Shown here piece after piece: positions 33,101-47,300 of a stretch of 64,000 bases of DNA (position 1 is its first letter; each line of letters begins with the position of its first letter). The DNA lies in assembly GCA_023078555.1 (NCBI GenBank), contig CM041196.1, forward strand, positions 8,443,985 through 8,507,984. Direction: 5' to 3'. Under the pieces are notes generated by a model. That model was not told where the DNA came from and searched no databases. It saw only the letters and a list, made by a program, of their open reading frames with translations. A program made the position numbers and the translations under genes. The DNA comes from Ulva prolifera. Taxonomy: Eukaryota; Chlorophyta; Ulvophyceae; Ulvales; Ulvaceae.

Positions 33101-35368
33101 CTGCCCCTCGATTTCAAATATGAAAGGCTGCTCTGTTTTGTGAATGGAATACCAAACACAGAGGTTGCGCCTTGATTGCGCCTGCGAAAGTGGGCTAAGT
33201 TGATGGGAAGTTGATACAGACTCAAAACTGTACATGCCCATCACAAGGTTGAACACTGAGACTTTGACGAGCATCCTAGTGTTTGCAGTCCCAGGAGGAA
33301 TGCGCACCACGATGACATCGCTGTCAGGCACCCACTGCACGTAGCTCACAAACTGCAGGAGCTGTTTGCGCTCGCCGGTGGCCAGTGAGTAGATATGGAG
33401 CTGGCATTTGCTGTCACGGAACAGTAGATGTGTTCCACGGTGGTTGAGCTCGAGCCAGTCAATGCTGTGATCATGTGGTACCTTCGATGCCAAAAATCGG
33501 GTCGCAAATTGACGTGCACAAAAGACGGACAACTGAACTGTTACCGCACAAGCGAAAGGATGGGCAATCATGCTCCAAACACACCTGGGGCCCAGTCTTG
33601 GTGGCGACATCAATCACACGGACGGTCTGCAGGTCCACAAGATAAGCTAGCTTAGCAACAGAGCGTGCAACTCCATCCCTGCGGTACTCTCCAACGATGC
33701 AAGATACTAGGTAAGGGGACATGTGCTCAGTCCGCAGGGCAACCAGCGGCGTGCTGCGCTCATAGTCAACAATCGTCAGCTCGCCCAGAGAGTACACCAT
33801 CGCCACACGGTCGCTCTCAAAATGGAATCGCTCATTTGATGTGGGAGCCCAGTCAATCTCTGCCAGCTTGAAGGTCGTGAGGTTGCCTAGAAGAAGGGAT
33901 GATGCTGTAAATGCAACCACAAATTGCCCACGGTAAATATCAATCTTGGTGATGTCACGACTATTCTGAGATGAGATCTTGAATGTCCCAGTTGGTCCAG
34001 AGATTTGTATCGCTGACCGGGAGGTCCACACGAAATCATATGCGTGCTTGGAATTTGGTGGGCAGTACCGAGCCCGCCGCAGGGACGTAGCATATGTGCA
34101 GACACCGCCTGTGAGTGTGCCCAGAGCAACACGGCCACCTGATGGGTCCCATGCTATAGCTGTGACCACGGAGAGGTGAGGGACAGACACATGTCTCCGC
34201 AGCTGCCATGTGCCCTGGGATGGGTCAAAATCGAATGCTATGAACCCATCCACTGTCCCTGCTGCGGCTAAGCCACCTGCTGGGGCTGCAGACAAGACCG
34301 AAAGCATTTGTGCTGCTGGATCTGCTTCGGAGATGTCACATGTGGCCATCAGGCGTCCACTGTGCGAGTAAGTGATGGCCTTTAGATCTATACCCGCTGC
34401 CAAGAACGTCGACCCATTGGCTGCGAGGCAGGTTGGTATGCTTGGATGAGTGCAGATGGCAGCGGCGGTTGGGGGCACTCCAAGAGCACCGTCCAGATTG
34501 ATACGGTAGATAGAACCATCGGCGTGACCCAGAAAAACCGGCGTTAGCCCGTCTTCAGAACTGGTGGTTGCAAGTGCGATGGAGACAATTGGTGATGCAG
34601 CTGGGTGCCTGAATAGTTCGGAAGCCTTGTTCTTCGTGGTGATGCCGCGCCACAAAGAACCATCCACCAGTGCAAACAGCAGCTCTGTGTCATGGCCAGA
34701 CCGCCATGCGACAGCCACGACCCCAGCCTGAATACATACAGCATCAGATTGGATATAATTATGTCTGAAATTCGAAGACTTCTTGTGATGTTGTAGGGAG
34801 ATTTTGGCCTGTTCTGTTTTATCACTGCGGCTGATCACTGCAGACTCACAGATGAATTCTGCGGGGTCAGACCTGTACTGGGAACTTGTTACTGATTGAC
34901 TTCTTGCCTCGCCATTCTAGTCCCAATTTATACACGTAAACAATGCCATCTGACTGCGCCAGAGCCAGCCGCGCGTTGTCAATACTGTAGGCCATGGACG
35001 TGACGTTAAACGGGTGCTCTGGCCCGCCCACAGCATCAGCGTTTCCCTTTGCTCGGAATTTATCTTGCGCTTCGCCTTTATCATCGTAAAGGTACACGAT
35101 GTTATCTGTGTTGACGCACGCAAGCCGCTTCCTGCACGACATGTTTGATCCGTGCACCACACAGCGTTGGGCATGATCAGAGCCAAACATTACACAGCTT
35201 TAGCTTCACGAAGCGTTATGGGCATCACTGTCTATGTGCAGAAGGGAGGCATGGAGCCGGGTCGATAGAAAGAGGCACGTCGCACCCATCCGGAGACCAA
35301 GCAATCGATGTGATTCGACAAATGTGACTGCCTGGTGACTTGAAAGTTTTGTCATGCTTGAAACTCAT
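27152..35368 (-). CDS. IFT172: Intraflagellar transport protein 172 (IFT-B)
   Basis: Eighteen exons splice in frame to about 1811 aa, the usual IFT172 length (about 1750). Exons: 35368-35286, 35131-34873, 34727-33585, 33532-33308, 33181-32996, 32757-32479, 32369-32124, 31925-31723, 31560-31179, 30912-30653, 30441-30312, 30151-29939, 29660-29244, 29113-28691, 28589-28347, 28239-28201, 28101-27871, 27625-27152. Residues 1-630 are WD40 beta-propellers (ITSIAWSPDG, FLGHADGSIY, IDWLELNHRGTHLLFRD). About 635-1650 are TPR-like helical repeats (AAYLECQRWPDAVRLAEE, YRKANQWEDVVRVAKAHGG). The C-terminus ends in a CxxC...CxxC zinc-ribbon-like block. IFT172 is a peripheral IFT-B subunit needed for cilium assembly and tip turnaround. 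Exon 4 could instead begin at 33481 (17 codons shorter). The intron after exon 17 has a GC donor. Identification is secure; a few boundaries are not. Confidence 0.93.
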
Positions 35369-35787
35369 ATTCTTGCATATTCGTTGCTCTGCACACCAAA
35401 CACCCACCAAACGTGGTCGACTGAAACCTGTAAGATCGCCACGCCCGGCGGTTACAAAATGTCAAAGGAGGCGGTTTGCATTTGCCTGAGATGGCCAGCG
35501 CAGCAGTGCTTGCAGGCGCCCGGGCGTGAGGTTGCGAAGAGCGCCGCGTTGAGGCGTCGCGAGACGGTCAAGTTCAAATGCATTCACCCTTGAAGATTGG
35601 CTCGGAACAAGGGGCATGGTGTGAGACATACCTGCAGGTAAAAATCAGCAATTTTAGCTGTAAAGACGGCTTTAATGCGCCTTTCGGTATTTTGCAGCGC
35701 GCACATTGACAGCTTCCGCCCGACGAACAGTGTCATCTGAATCTGGATCGCAGCATTCACAGTTGCGTACATGCTTATGACAACCAG
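35369..35787. promoter_or_regulatory. Putative bidirectional promoter of IFT172 and TTLL1
   Basis: These 419 bases separate the IFT172 start (minus) from the TTLL1 start (plus). Both genes serve cilia, so shared regulation is likely by inference. A short plus-strand frame from the ATG at 35459 does not splice convincingly into TTLL1. By eye I found no clear palindromic X-box for an RFX factor. Confidence 0.45.
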
Positions 35788-37339
<1,552 letters not shown>

Positions 37340-38201
37340 TCTCGCATGTGTTGTCGGGATTGCGAATCCCTGGCAGCAGCTAGCAGTGCAGACTGAACAG
37401 GTGCATTGGCCTGCTCCTTTGGTAGCTGCTGTCATCGAGCAGCAGAGCTGCAGGCCAAATGGTAGAGCCTTGGAATGGAAGGCTTGTGGAAGACGCACAA
37501 ACGTCCATCTAGACCTATGTAGTCCTTTCGAAACATGTAGTGCACGATCTCGCTTGTCTTGACCAGCAGCTGAAGTTCCCTCAATCTGCGATACTTCTTG
37601 AATATTGACAGGGTTCACAGCATATATGATCGGCCATACACCTTCTTTCGCCACATGCTGGACTGTGCTGGGTGCATGCGTTGATTAAGTATGCCTCAGC
37701 ATCGATTGATTGCTGAGAGCGCTCGTTCATGCCATCTTTGTCACGCATGATGTCTGTACGCTGATGCCATGGCCAGATTCTCAATTTGACATCCTGCAGA
37801 ATAAACAGCGATAAACACACACAAACATGCAAGAAGAATTATATAAACTGATGCCACCGGGTCAATACAATTCTTGCGATCAAGTTGTGGGGCTATGCAC
37901 TGTTGTATAGCGTCTCCATGCCGACGTGACAGGATCATGATGCAGCTTTCTGATTGGACGTGTGCATACTCCTACACAAGACACAACGATGTTACTTGTC
38001 ACTGGACGTACAGTAAAAGCACAACAATGGAGCTCGCTTACGTGCTGCGGCGGCGTGCGTCATCGGGGCCCCCTTCACTTTGAGCACCCCGATACGTCAG
38101 GACAACGTTCATTAATGGGCAAGGCAATCATAGCGGCATCTTCTGACACACGCAAAACCTGGTGATCCACAGCCAACAATCCTTTTCCAAGCTCAGCAAT
38201 C
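37340..38201. other. Intergenic region between TTLL1 and eL36
   Basis: No supported gene. Only short open frames occur and none has a family motif. The last 200 bases before 38202 are the likely eL36 promoter, without a recognisable TATA box. Confidence 0.55.
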
Positions 38202-38899
38202 ATGGACGCAATCGCTGTAGGCCTTAACAAGGGTCACCCGGTGACGAAGAAGGCTGGCACGCCCAGGCCTTCAAGGAGAAAGGGATTCTTGTCACAACGT
38301 GTCAAGAAGGTACAGCTTATCTCGCCTATTTGGGGCACGCCGCTGTGCGCTGTGTGACATGCTTTCATTCCCGTGTTGGATGCCGCCCAGCATTGCCGCT
38401 GTCGCGCTCCCGTGGAGCATCTTCCTCTACGAGACACAGTGTCCTAATTCTGACCACACAATAGACAAATATGGGCACTGCTTGAATTTGAATGCATACG
38501 ACAGTGTTTGTCTATGTCGACAGGGACTCTTGCCACCGAAAGCAGCACATAGCCATGCACTTGCAGGTCAGGGCCGTTGTTCGTGAGGTTGCTGGCTGGG
38601 CACCATATGAGCGCCGTGTGATGGAGCTCCTGAAGGTTGGCAAGGACAAGCGTGCTTTGAAGGTGAGACCACCTTCCCACAGCATGTGATCCTCACCACA
38701 GGAGCCCACCACTTCTGTATTTGCCACTTAAGTTTTCTCAACAAGGGAGTAAGATTGATGTAATTATGCTTTAACAAAGCATGGGCATTGCTTACAGATG
38801 TGCAAGCGCAAACTGGGCACACACATGCGTGGCAAGAAGAAGAGGGAAGAGATGGCTAGTGTGCTCCGGAAGATGCAGGCTGCTGGCAAGGCCGAGTAG
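38202..38899 (+). CDS. RPL36: 60S ribosomal protein eL36
   Basis: Three exons, 38202-38309, 38567-38662 and 38798-38899, join in frame (all phase 0) to 101 aa, the normal eL36 length. The sequence reads [15 protein letters not shown], then [32 protein letters not shown] and [14 protein letters not shown], all conserved eL36 blocks. It is a basic component of the large cytosolic ribosomal subunit. Codon choice is strongly biased (many Lys AAG), as expected for a highly expressed gene. TGTAA at 39073-39077, about 175 nt after the stop, is the probable poly(A) signal. Confidence 0.96.
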
Positions 38900-40944
38900 A
38901 GCGGCAGTCACTTTGACTGTGTTCTGCACCAGTGCATGCGCTGGCTGGACACGTTTTTTTGACCAGCTGGGCTGCAGCATACCTGCAGATCAGGGTGCAA
39001 GCTGCCCGGGTGGCCTCCAGGGGCCCACTCTGTCTTGGCCTTTTGCTTCTTTTTGCAAACAGCGGAGGCTCATGTAACACATGTTGTTCACGGCCAAACT
39101 GGAGGGAATGACACCACCTCTGCGGTGTATGGTGCTGCAAGGCTGACACAGAAGAAGGCAGATCTTCATGAGCTTGACTGTCAGTGAAGAGAGGAGGATC
39201 ACGTCAAACTCTCACCACCTCCTGTTGGATCAATGGCTAGCATTGCTAACGCATATTGCTACCGCATGTTCCAAGTTCACTCCATGCACCTGTGCTGTCC
39301 AACCGAATCGCCATACCTACTACCTATCGCGTAGTTCATCGTTGACAGATTGTGCTCGATGCCCTGCACCATTGTCGTTTAATCTAATGTTCTCTCATTC
39401 TCAGGCAGAGCTGCCCGCCCAGGCCACACCTGAACTGCATGTGACTCGTGTGGCTGTTCAGCGTATTCTTGGGTTGTAGGCAATTTGTGTACAGGAAAAT
39501 TGCAAGTTGAACAAATGCGTCAGAGGATATTGCAACACCTGGTAATGTTCATGCCGGCCTGAACCCGGGTTCAAACATGCCCTCCTGCAGGTACATTCGT
39601 ATGCGGCCTTGGCCATCAGTAAACTGCAATTCTGCCATGGGATGCTTAAGACTTGATTGGCTCACGATCCGGCTTGTGCAAAATCAGCAGACCAAACTCA
39701 GGTGGTGAGCAGATGTGACCTTCATCTGTAGAGTCAGGGCCAACAGTCAGGGCCAAAGGGCCAACATTCGCTTCCCGTACAGACATTCAGTATCGTTTGG
39801 TAGCTGTGTCTGATGTGACCCAGTGATTCTTGCATCCATCGTAATTTATTCCGGCACGTGTTCTGGCAGATCAAACTACGACCACAAGTAAACGCAGGAC
39901 GATGCCCTGTGAAATATGTGCCATTATCTTGGTTATGTGCCCAGGCCTCACTGTGAGACATGGGATTGAAGTGGTCACCTTGCTTGCCTGCCAGTTGTGC
40001 AGCAATGGTATGTGTGGATTAGTGGGCCCATGCTTGGCTGCTAGTCATGCTGCGATGGCTGTGAAGTTTGCTGTGCGGTAGGATCAGGAGCAGCTGTCAC
40101 TGTCGGGTCCCACCTATGCGGCATAGCCAGGCTGCACATCAACCTCGCCAGTGTCACATGCATTCCAGCAGACGGTATTGTAGTCTGGACTGCAACATAT
40201 AGCGATGCCTGTGAACGGATGTGATCCCATTGTGGTTTGGACTTTCATCAGTCGGCTTTCTTGCCAACAGTTCCACTACACAGGGCGCCTGAACTCGATT
40301 ATATTCAGTTGTTTCATGGTGCAGGCTGTTTTCAAGCATGCATGGCCATATGCTCGATGTGTTCTGCTATTCACTTTATGTTGTACCATACGACATGTTG
40401 TGTTGAATCAGCTGCAAAAGCTAGTGTGGAAGATGTGAATGGCATGCGCATTTACTTTAAATCATCAAAGATTGAAGCACATTGCCCCACATCCAGGAGG
40501 TCAATTGCGCTGTCCATCTCCACACACAGATTACTGTAGCCTGTGTTTGCAAAAGTGTTATGCCATGTCTTGCTCACGACAACTGAAATGTGGGACATCC
40601 ATGTGGAATGAAACATGACTGCCCATCACTGTCCAAACCGGAGATGTCAAACATCATCTGCAGCTTTATGACCTTCCTGATGATGAAACTTTAAGAACAT
40701 GCCCTCCTCTGGCCTCATCCAGCCTCCCACACAAGCGATCAAAGTGCACCGCCAAGCATTCCGTCATGATTGATTCTTCTACCTCATTGAAAGTTTTGCA
40801 ATCTGAGCGTGTTCACTGCACGAATGCCTTTATGGATCCAGATGAAACTATCCATACTGCTGCTCTGTGAAGATTGCGGCGATTTGGCTACCATCCAACT
40901 GACGCTCACAGGTCCTTCGGAGTTGGTGATGCCAGCATCACAGA
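38900..40944. other. Intergenic region
   Basis: The first 200 bases are the eL36 3' region. Beyond that I see no gene: open frames are below 110 codons, on both strands, and without motifs. A small direct repeat (cagtcagggccaa) occurs at about 39730-39760. Confidence 0.55.
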
Positions 40945-41367
40945 TCAGTTCAGCTCCACATCATCTGGAAGCTCCGTCACTACTGTCCCAGTTGACGAGG
41001 AGATGGGAGCCACAGGCCGCTCATACTCCTCAGGCACACGAGATGCAGGTGTGTCAGGTTCTTGGATGTTGGCAGCAAGATCCTCGGGGAGCAACTGCTT
41101 GACTTGGCGAATCACGTCTGCTTCCACATACGCCCCTTTCTCCAGAAATTCGGTTGTGATTCTGCAAAAGACAGTCGTTTGCTGCTCACTGAAGACGATG
41201 ATAATGTGATATGCAGGTATAGACACGATGCAAGACAGCGCCACTGCTGGATCGGAACTAGAACTACCATGCACATGTACGATACAACATGCACGAACCA
41301 CCGAAATAGCGAATTCTGACCAATACACGGTTATGGCTCCATTCACTATGCATCGAGGACCATCCAT
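40945..41367 (-). CDS. Possible small gene or terminal exon, unknown
   Basis: A continuous minus-strand frame from the ATG at 41367 encodes 140 aa. The part downstream of about 41164 looks coding (charged and helical: FLEKGAYVEADVIRQVKQLL, then LPEDLAANIQ) and is preceded by a good acceptor, cttttgcag. The part upstream of it is less protein-like and may be an intron. It could be the last exon of an unidentified gene, or an alternative 3' exon of the neighbouring gene that starts at 41967. No family is recognised. Confidence 0.35.
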   Translation of the reverse strand: MDGPRCIVNGAITVYWSEFAISVVRACCIVHVHGSSSSDPAVALSCIVSIPAYHIIIVFSEQQTTVFCRITTEFLEKGAYVEADVIRQVKQLLPEDLAANIQEPDTPASRVPEEYERPVAPISSSTGTVVTELPDDVELN

Positions 41368-41426
41368 GCTTTCATATCAGAGCAGGCCGTCTCAATTGCA
41401 AAGCTTGCGGATGTCACAGCCATTCC

Positions 41427-41967
41427 TTAGACCGGAAGCACGGGCTGTTTGAAAATTTCATGGACATCATCGAGGTCAGCCTCGATAGCCTGGGCGATGC
41501 TGCTTACATAACCTCGGCAGTGCGCACGGATATGCTGCCAAACACAGGCGTAACATAGCGCGCAAAGCAGCATGATAAACGGCAATAAATTCTCCAGCGT
41601 TTGCATGTTGAATTGCGTGATGTACAGGACCGTACTTCTCCAGCTCGCCTGCCAGCAGCTTGCTTTTGTCCTCTGCTGGTGCTGGAGAGTTCATCAGCTC
41701 GGAGACGCGCTCCAACTCAGACCCAAAAGTCTGAATCCTTTCTGGAGCGGACAGTAATGCCCCGACGGTAAGTCGAGGACCAAACGCTGCCAGATCGAAC
41801 GGAGACGACAGCCATTCACGCAGCTTCTCGCCAACATCATCCGACACAGGCGGGACGGTAACAGGATCAATCCCAGGCTCAGTAGCATGGCATGCCACAG
41901 CGCGTGGCCGACATCCTACAGCAGATGATACCGGGTTTGCCCGGACGGGTCGGGATGTCGTGAACAT
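41427..41967 (-). CDS. Small conserved-looking protein, probable plastid location
   Basis: Two exons, 41967-41581 and 41534-41427, separated by a 46-nt GT-AG intron, join in phase 0 to 164 aa. The first 30 residues (Thr, Ser, Arg, Val and Ala rich, no acidic residues) resemble a chloroplast transit peptide. The mature part is helical and acidic: PFDLAAFGPRLTVGALLSAP, then SELERVSELM and KLLAGELEKYGPVHHAI. The second exon gives CRGYVSSIAQAIEADLDDV. I do not recognise the family. The gene is divergent from the EF-hand-like gene, with 403 bp between the two start codons. Confidence 0.65.
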
Positions 41968-42370
41968 TATTTTCGCGTTTTAGATGCAAAGAACGTAGCG
42001 GATGTCTCAATCAATGTGTATGGTACATTACGACCATTACCTTTATGTCGTTTTTCGAACGTCGAGTCAGGAAGAATTACACGAAGCGCGGATCGTCGAC
42101 ACCTGCGTGCCCTGCACATGTAGCCACGCAGCGGCCACGACCCAATACGTGTCCGTAAGGATCATACCTGGACGTTAGTGACCTTCACACTCACACTTTG
42201 CGAGCATTGCAGGTAGTGTGAACAAGCTTGTGCCCAGATGCGTCAGGTAGGCATATTCCATCGAAGGGCTAGTCGCAATCGCGCTACCCTTTGCACCTAC
42301 GGCCCCGTCCGGCGTGCGTCAAGTTCACGTTGTTGGCGATTGGAGCTGGCAGAGTGCGGTCGATTGCATC

Positions 42371-43658
42371 ATGGCAACAGCCGAGGAAGAGCGCAAGGAG
42401 CGAATCAAAAGAAACCATGCGATGTTGCGGAACGTGACAAACGCGGCGGAGGACCTTGCATCTTCTGTCCCCACGTCCTCGCAACCTGATCCAGAAGCTG
42501 TGCGGAAAGAGGAGCTGAAACAGCGACTTGCTTTTGAAGCACAACAGCACGGCTTGCGAAAGTCGAGTCGTCTGGCCAGCTCTGCTGCAAGGACGCGTAT
42601 TACAAAATCGCTACGTTCAGGTGAGCCGCCAGAATTCGCACAAGCTCCGCCTGCAGCTCTTATCACCTATGCACGAAGGGAAAGGGCTCTTGGTTTTGTG
42701 CGCTGACCAGCTGAATGGTGACGACATACAGATGATCCACCCTGCACCGAAAGCACGTCTGCATCTGGCTCCATGGACGGTGGGACCAGCTCTGATGATG
42801 AAGAATCAGGTCTACGTGAGTCTCCACGGGCGCATGGTCATGTTGCTGCAGAAGAGCGTAAAACGTCTTTGCCCCAGCCGGTTGCATCTCAAGATGGTGC
42901 CACATCTCAGGAGGAGCAAGACATGCAGGTGTGTGAACGTTTGACCAGCTTTCTGGCATCCTGAACGTTGTAGTCGGCAGCTGCCAGTGTGTGCGACCTG
43001 ACATTTGTTTGATTGGCTCTCTTGCCACCGAAGCAGGCTTCGAGTCTTTTCAAGCCGGACTCAGGAACTCGTCTGCGACGAAGCGCCATTCCACTGTATA
43101 CTGGCAATCATACTGACTCTTACAACTTGCATGGCCCTCCAACTGAATCTTGATCCGGCTGGTATGACTCTCATGGCATGATGATTCGTGCAGCTTGCGA
43201 TCGCAATTTCCCTGGCAGACGATGGCCTCGATCAGCACGGGACAACTCAAGTGGAGAGATCAGGTACGAGTGGAGCCCAGGAAGGCATCGGAGCAGCAGG
43301 CGATACGACCCAAGCTGCATCTGGTCGCCAGACGTCACGATGCAGCAAGGACGATACAGCGAAACCAAGGCACCACCATGCAGCAGGTGCTAGCCAAAAG
43401 AAGCAAGGCCGTAAGCGGAAGAAGCGGTTGGATTTAGAGAATGATGACATTGACGCCATCTTTGACTTTATTGGTCAGGGCAAGGTGACGGTTGGACGGT
43501 CCGAGATTGTCAGCGTGATCAACAAGCTGGGGCTGGATGTGGACGAAACCATGGTGGATGCTGCATTCGAAGTTCTGGAGCTGTCAGACTGCGCGGGGCC
43601 TTGCAACCGCCTGGATCGAGCCGGCCTGCGTCGCTTTATGGTCCAACTAGAGGAGTGA
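42371..43658 (+). CDS. EF-hand-like protein with disordered N-terminal half
   Basis: Exon 1 (42371-42620) and exon 2 (42732-42928) join in frame; exon 3 starts at 43037 and the last exon ends at the stop at 43658. The donor of exon 3 and acceptor of exon 4 (about 43190-43220) are not settled, so total length is about 280 aa. The N-terminus is charged (AEEERKERIKRNHAMLRNV) and the middle is acidic and Ser-rich (GGTSSDDEESG). The C-terminal 75 residues look like a degenerate EF-hand pair: DDIDAIFDFIGQGKVTV, SEIVSVINKLGLDVDETMVD, then LDRAGLRRFMVQLEE. The calcium loops lack several acidic ligands, so calcium binding is doubtful. A lysine/arginine patch (KKQGRKRKKR) before it could be a nuclear signal. 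Confidence 0.65.
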
Positions 43659-44334
43659 CGCCTGTTGTGGTTGTACCGCCCTCTGACCTCGTTTCATTCA
43701 AGTGTATGCTGGTAACAGCCATGTCTGTAATGCTCAGTAGTGCATGGTGGCCCCGATATATTCAACAAGTGCACATAAACCTGTGAATTGAGCTCTGCTC
43801 GATATCTATGCACGCTCCCGGTTGACTCGTCAGCAATACTGAACCTGTGCTCGCATCTGCTGACAGCTTCGGTGATCGAAGCCAGAAGAACACATCCAGC
43901 CCCAGCTTGTTGGCAGCTTTGGTGATCGAAACCAGAAGCCTTCCAGGGTGGATTGCATATCATCGTGTGGCACATTGTATGCATCCACGTGCCACTTCAG
44001 TTGGAGTATCTGCTACAATCGGGGGGCTGCCATGGGGGTAGATGCTTCTGGAGCACACAGTGTTCAGCCGCACAAAGCGCACACAGGCTGGATCCAGGAA
44101 AGAGCATATGCGTGGGCCTCGCCTGTACTGTTACAAGCACATGGACACCCAAACAATTGTGTCCGCACACACTACGTCCCTACGCTGCTGAACTGGCAAT
44201 CCCACGGTCATGAGCGACTTTAACAGCTGGCTCCCTGATCCGGCGAACAGGCAACAGCACACCGCCACCGAGCCCAAGTCTCTGACAGTCTCGCGGCGCC
44301 GCCGCACCCTCTTCGGCATCCCCCGCCGTACAGG
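43659..44334. other. Intergenic region with a short direct repeat
   Basis: No gene is supported. A 27-base imperfect direct repeat containing ggtgatcga occurs at about 43859-43885 and 43912-43938. A minus-strand TGTAA at 44131-44135 is the likely poly(A) signal of the RUN-PX-RH gene that ends at 44335. Confidence 0.5.
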
Positions 44335-47300
44335 TCAGCTGTCCCGCCGCTGGGAGAGCACGAGCCTCAGCTTGTCCTCCGCCTTTGCCAACCAGGCCGG
44401 CACCTGCGCAAACGCGGCGCCCCGCGCGAGATCCTCCAGATCCACCATGCTCCACAGCGCCTCCCCCTCCAGCAGGTGCACCCTCTGCCCGGCCGCAAAG
44501 CGCAGCCGCAGCGCCGCGTCGCGTGCCGCAACGTCCTCCGCGACAGTCAGCGCCCCCAGCAGCGCCGCGATGCGGCGGCGCGCGAGCAGCGTCTCCCGCA
44601 GCAGCGGCGCGCGCGCGATCGCCGCAGCCTGCTCCTCCGCGTCGATGCGGATCAGCGGCTGTGCGCGCGTTGAGGTCAGGAACTCGTGCACGTCGTCGCA
44701 CACCGGAACCTTCCGGAAGTCCCACGCGGACACCACCCGCGCCGGGATCACCGCCGTCTGCCCCGAGTGGCACCCTGTGCAGTACAGCCCACCATCGTAG
44801 TGGCACCGCCGCGGCCGCTCCGCCTGGTCCGCCTCCGGCAGAATCCACAGCATCGAGCGGCGGAGGCTGCTCAGGCGGCGCAGCGGCGACGGCGCGTCCG
44901 CGGTCCCCCCCTCCGTCTCCTCCCGCAGCCCGCCGAGCGCGCGGCCGCAGCCGTGGCACATGCCCTGCTGCTCGCGCGCCACCTCCTCGTCCGTCAGCTG
45001 CGCCTGCGCCGGCGCCTCCAGCTGCATCTTGAGGTGGCGGCTGCTGGCGGGCGCCGCGGCGGGCTCCGGCTGCGGGGCCGGGCTCGCGGCGGAGCTGCGG
45101 CTCGGCGGGCGTAGGAAGGCGGGGGGGACGTCGGCGCGGGAGAGGCCGAGGAAGTCGAGGGTGGCGGCGTGCAGCAGCAGGTGCGGCCGCTGCGAGAGGA
45201 GGTCCTCGAAGCACTGCTGCAGCAGCGCGCGCCGCCGCGCGAGCGTCGCGGGCGTCGTGCGGTTCGAGCCGACCGCGGTAGCCGCCTTGGTGATCTCGGA
45301 CCACGACGGCGGCAGCTCCTGCTCGCCTGCACAGACTCCTCCCGATGAGTTCCTCCATCACTCTAACAGATAGGCGATGGACAAGGCCTGCGCTGACATT
45401 CGTTTGACTACTACGATAACATGCAAGCAGGGCACGGTGGTGGCTGAATCGGAGCCGGCGAGGACCTCAGGAAGGTCTGCCACGCAGCACACAGCACACA
45501 GCACGCGGTGCGCACCGGCCGCCGGCAGGAAGAGGTCGAGGTTGCCGCCGCCGTAGCTTCCGCGCAGCTGCTGCTGCAGCTTGCGCACCTGCCGGAAGCG
45601 CCGCACGACGCGGAACTCGCGGCCGCCGGCGGTCGTCACGATCGGGAACTCGCCGTGCTGCCCGCGCGTGGCCCCCGGCACGACCTCCGCCGCGCACACG
45701 TGCACCGACACTACCGCGTTCCCGGCACCCCGGAGCGCTGCTGCCGGCCCCCCTGCAGCAATGTCCCCCCCAGCAGCTACAGGTTCGTGGTTGAAAGGCG
45801 CCGTATCGCCGCATGCGCTCAGATGCTGTGAGCGAGAGCCATCAACGGAGCTCCGCAGTGAGGGCTGCCGCTCGGCGCCACGGCCGAGGTCGCCGCCGGA
45901 TGACGGCCTGCGGAACGGGCTTGCAAACTTTGTCGGCGATGCGGAGCCGCTGGGCAGCAGCGGCGACGCCGGCCTGCCCGGGGCCCACGCCCCCAGGTCA
46001 AACGGGCTGCTGGCGCCGCCCCGGTCGTCCGGAGCGGCGTTGGCGGTGGCCCCTGTGGCCATCGGGGAGGGAGGGGAGCCACCGGCGGCGCCGGCCAGCT
46101 CCGCAAGCGCAGGTCCGACAGCCGCGGCGTCCGTGGCGGCGGCGGGGGGCCCAGCATCGGGGCTCTGCATGTGCGCGTCGGCGGACGGCGTCCGCGGCGG
46201 CGCCCAGGAGGAGTCTTCCAGCTCGACGGCAGGGTCCGGCGCAGCCGGGACGCGGCCGGAGCGCAGCTGCTGTGTGAAGGCGGTCGCCTGGGCGGTGGTG
46301 TGCTGCAGGACGCCCGACGTCACGGCCCGCGCCTTTGCCATGAAGCCCTGCACAGATCGGTCGCGGTCAGACCGCCAGGCACGGGAGCCTGCGCCATCCT
46401 GTCAGAGAGCGAGTGCTTGCGAACAACGGCGGTGTGCTGCATGCCTGGACAGCGCGGCAGGCAGCTGGTGGTGCGGAGCCGAGCACATCGTTGGACCGGG
46501 TGAACACCCGACCACACGCCTCCTGAGACTTCAACGGCTGGCCCTGGTTCATCAGGCCCGCACGCAGGTGCATGCATAGGCCCCCGCATAGCCATGCATC
46601 GGCGTGCGGCGGCACACCTGCACGCGCTGGCCGACGGGCACGTGGTTCGCGCCGCCGTCGGCCGGGGGCTGCTCGACCGGCAGCGCGAGCCCGCCGCGGT
46701 TGACGCTATCCACACGCTCCAGCTCCGCCAGCAGCGCCCCGGCGCCCTCGCACTGCAGTGCCGACCACGCGTAGTGCCAGTCCTCCAGCACCGTGGCTTT
46801 GGCGTCGAGCAGGGCCGCGAGCAGCGCGGCGACGGCACGCGCGTTGAACGCTGCATGCAGGTACGCGGCCAGCGCGCGGCCCGCCGGCACCGCCGGGGAG
46901 GCCGTGGCTGGCACCGTGGACGTCGGCAGCATGTCCATGGGGCAGACCGCGCCCCTCCATCGGGTCTCCAACGCCTACATGAGCGAACGCCTCGGCTTGG
47001 GTTGGGGTGCCTGTTTGGGAGGGGAACCCCGCCGCAGTGTGGGATGCAGGCCGGACCTGGGCACAGGCAATACTGTTCCTTGGGTGCAGGCTGCAACGCA
47101 CATGGGTTGATATGATAGCGCACCTGCAGCATTTGAAGTGCTGTTGGGGGCCCGCGGTTAGATGCGATGCAGCGAGCTAGGAACGAAGCTTCCCGTGGGA
47201 AGGGTGGCCTCGAAGGATGTGACACGTGAAGCCATTCCTCCTTGACTCCGAATTCCAGGATCTGCTGCATCAGGTGCATGAGGGAACGCGCGGAGCTGAA

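Noticed and set aside
27152..35368. IFT80 or another WD40-TPR IFT protein
   Set aside because: The N-terminal VYLYDDKGE and IDWLELN blocks, the number of TPR exons and the total length fit IFT172 and not IFT80, IFT122 or IFT140.
44180..45361. 393-codon minus-strand open frame
   Set aside because: It is a frame-shifted shadow of exon 5 of the RUN-PX-RH gene; the real frame is the one with CHGCG and CTGCH.
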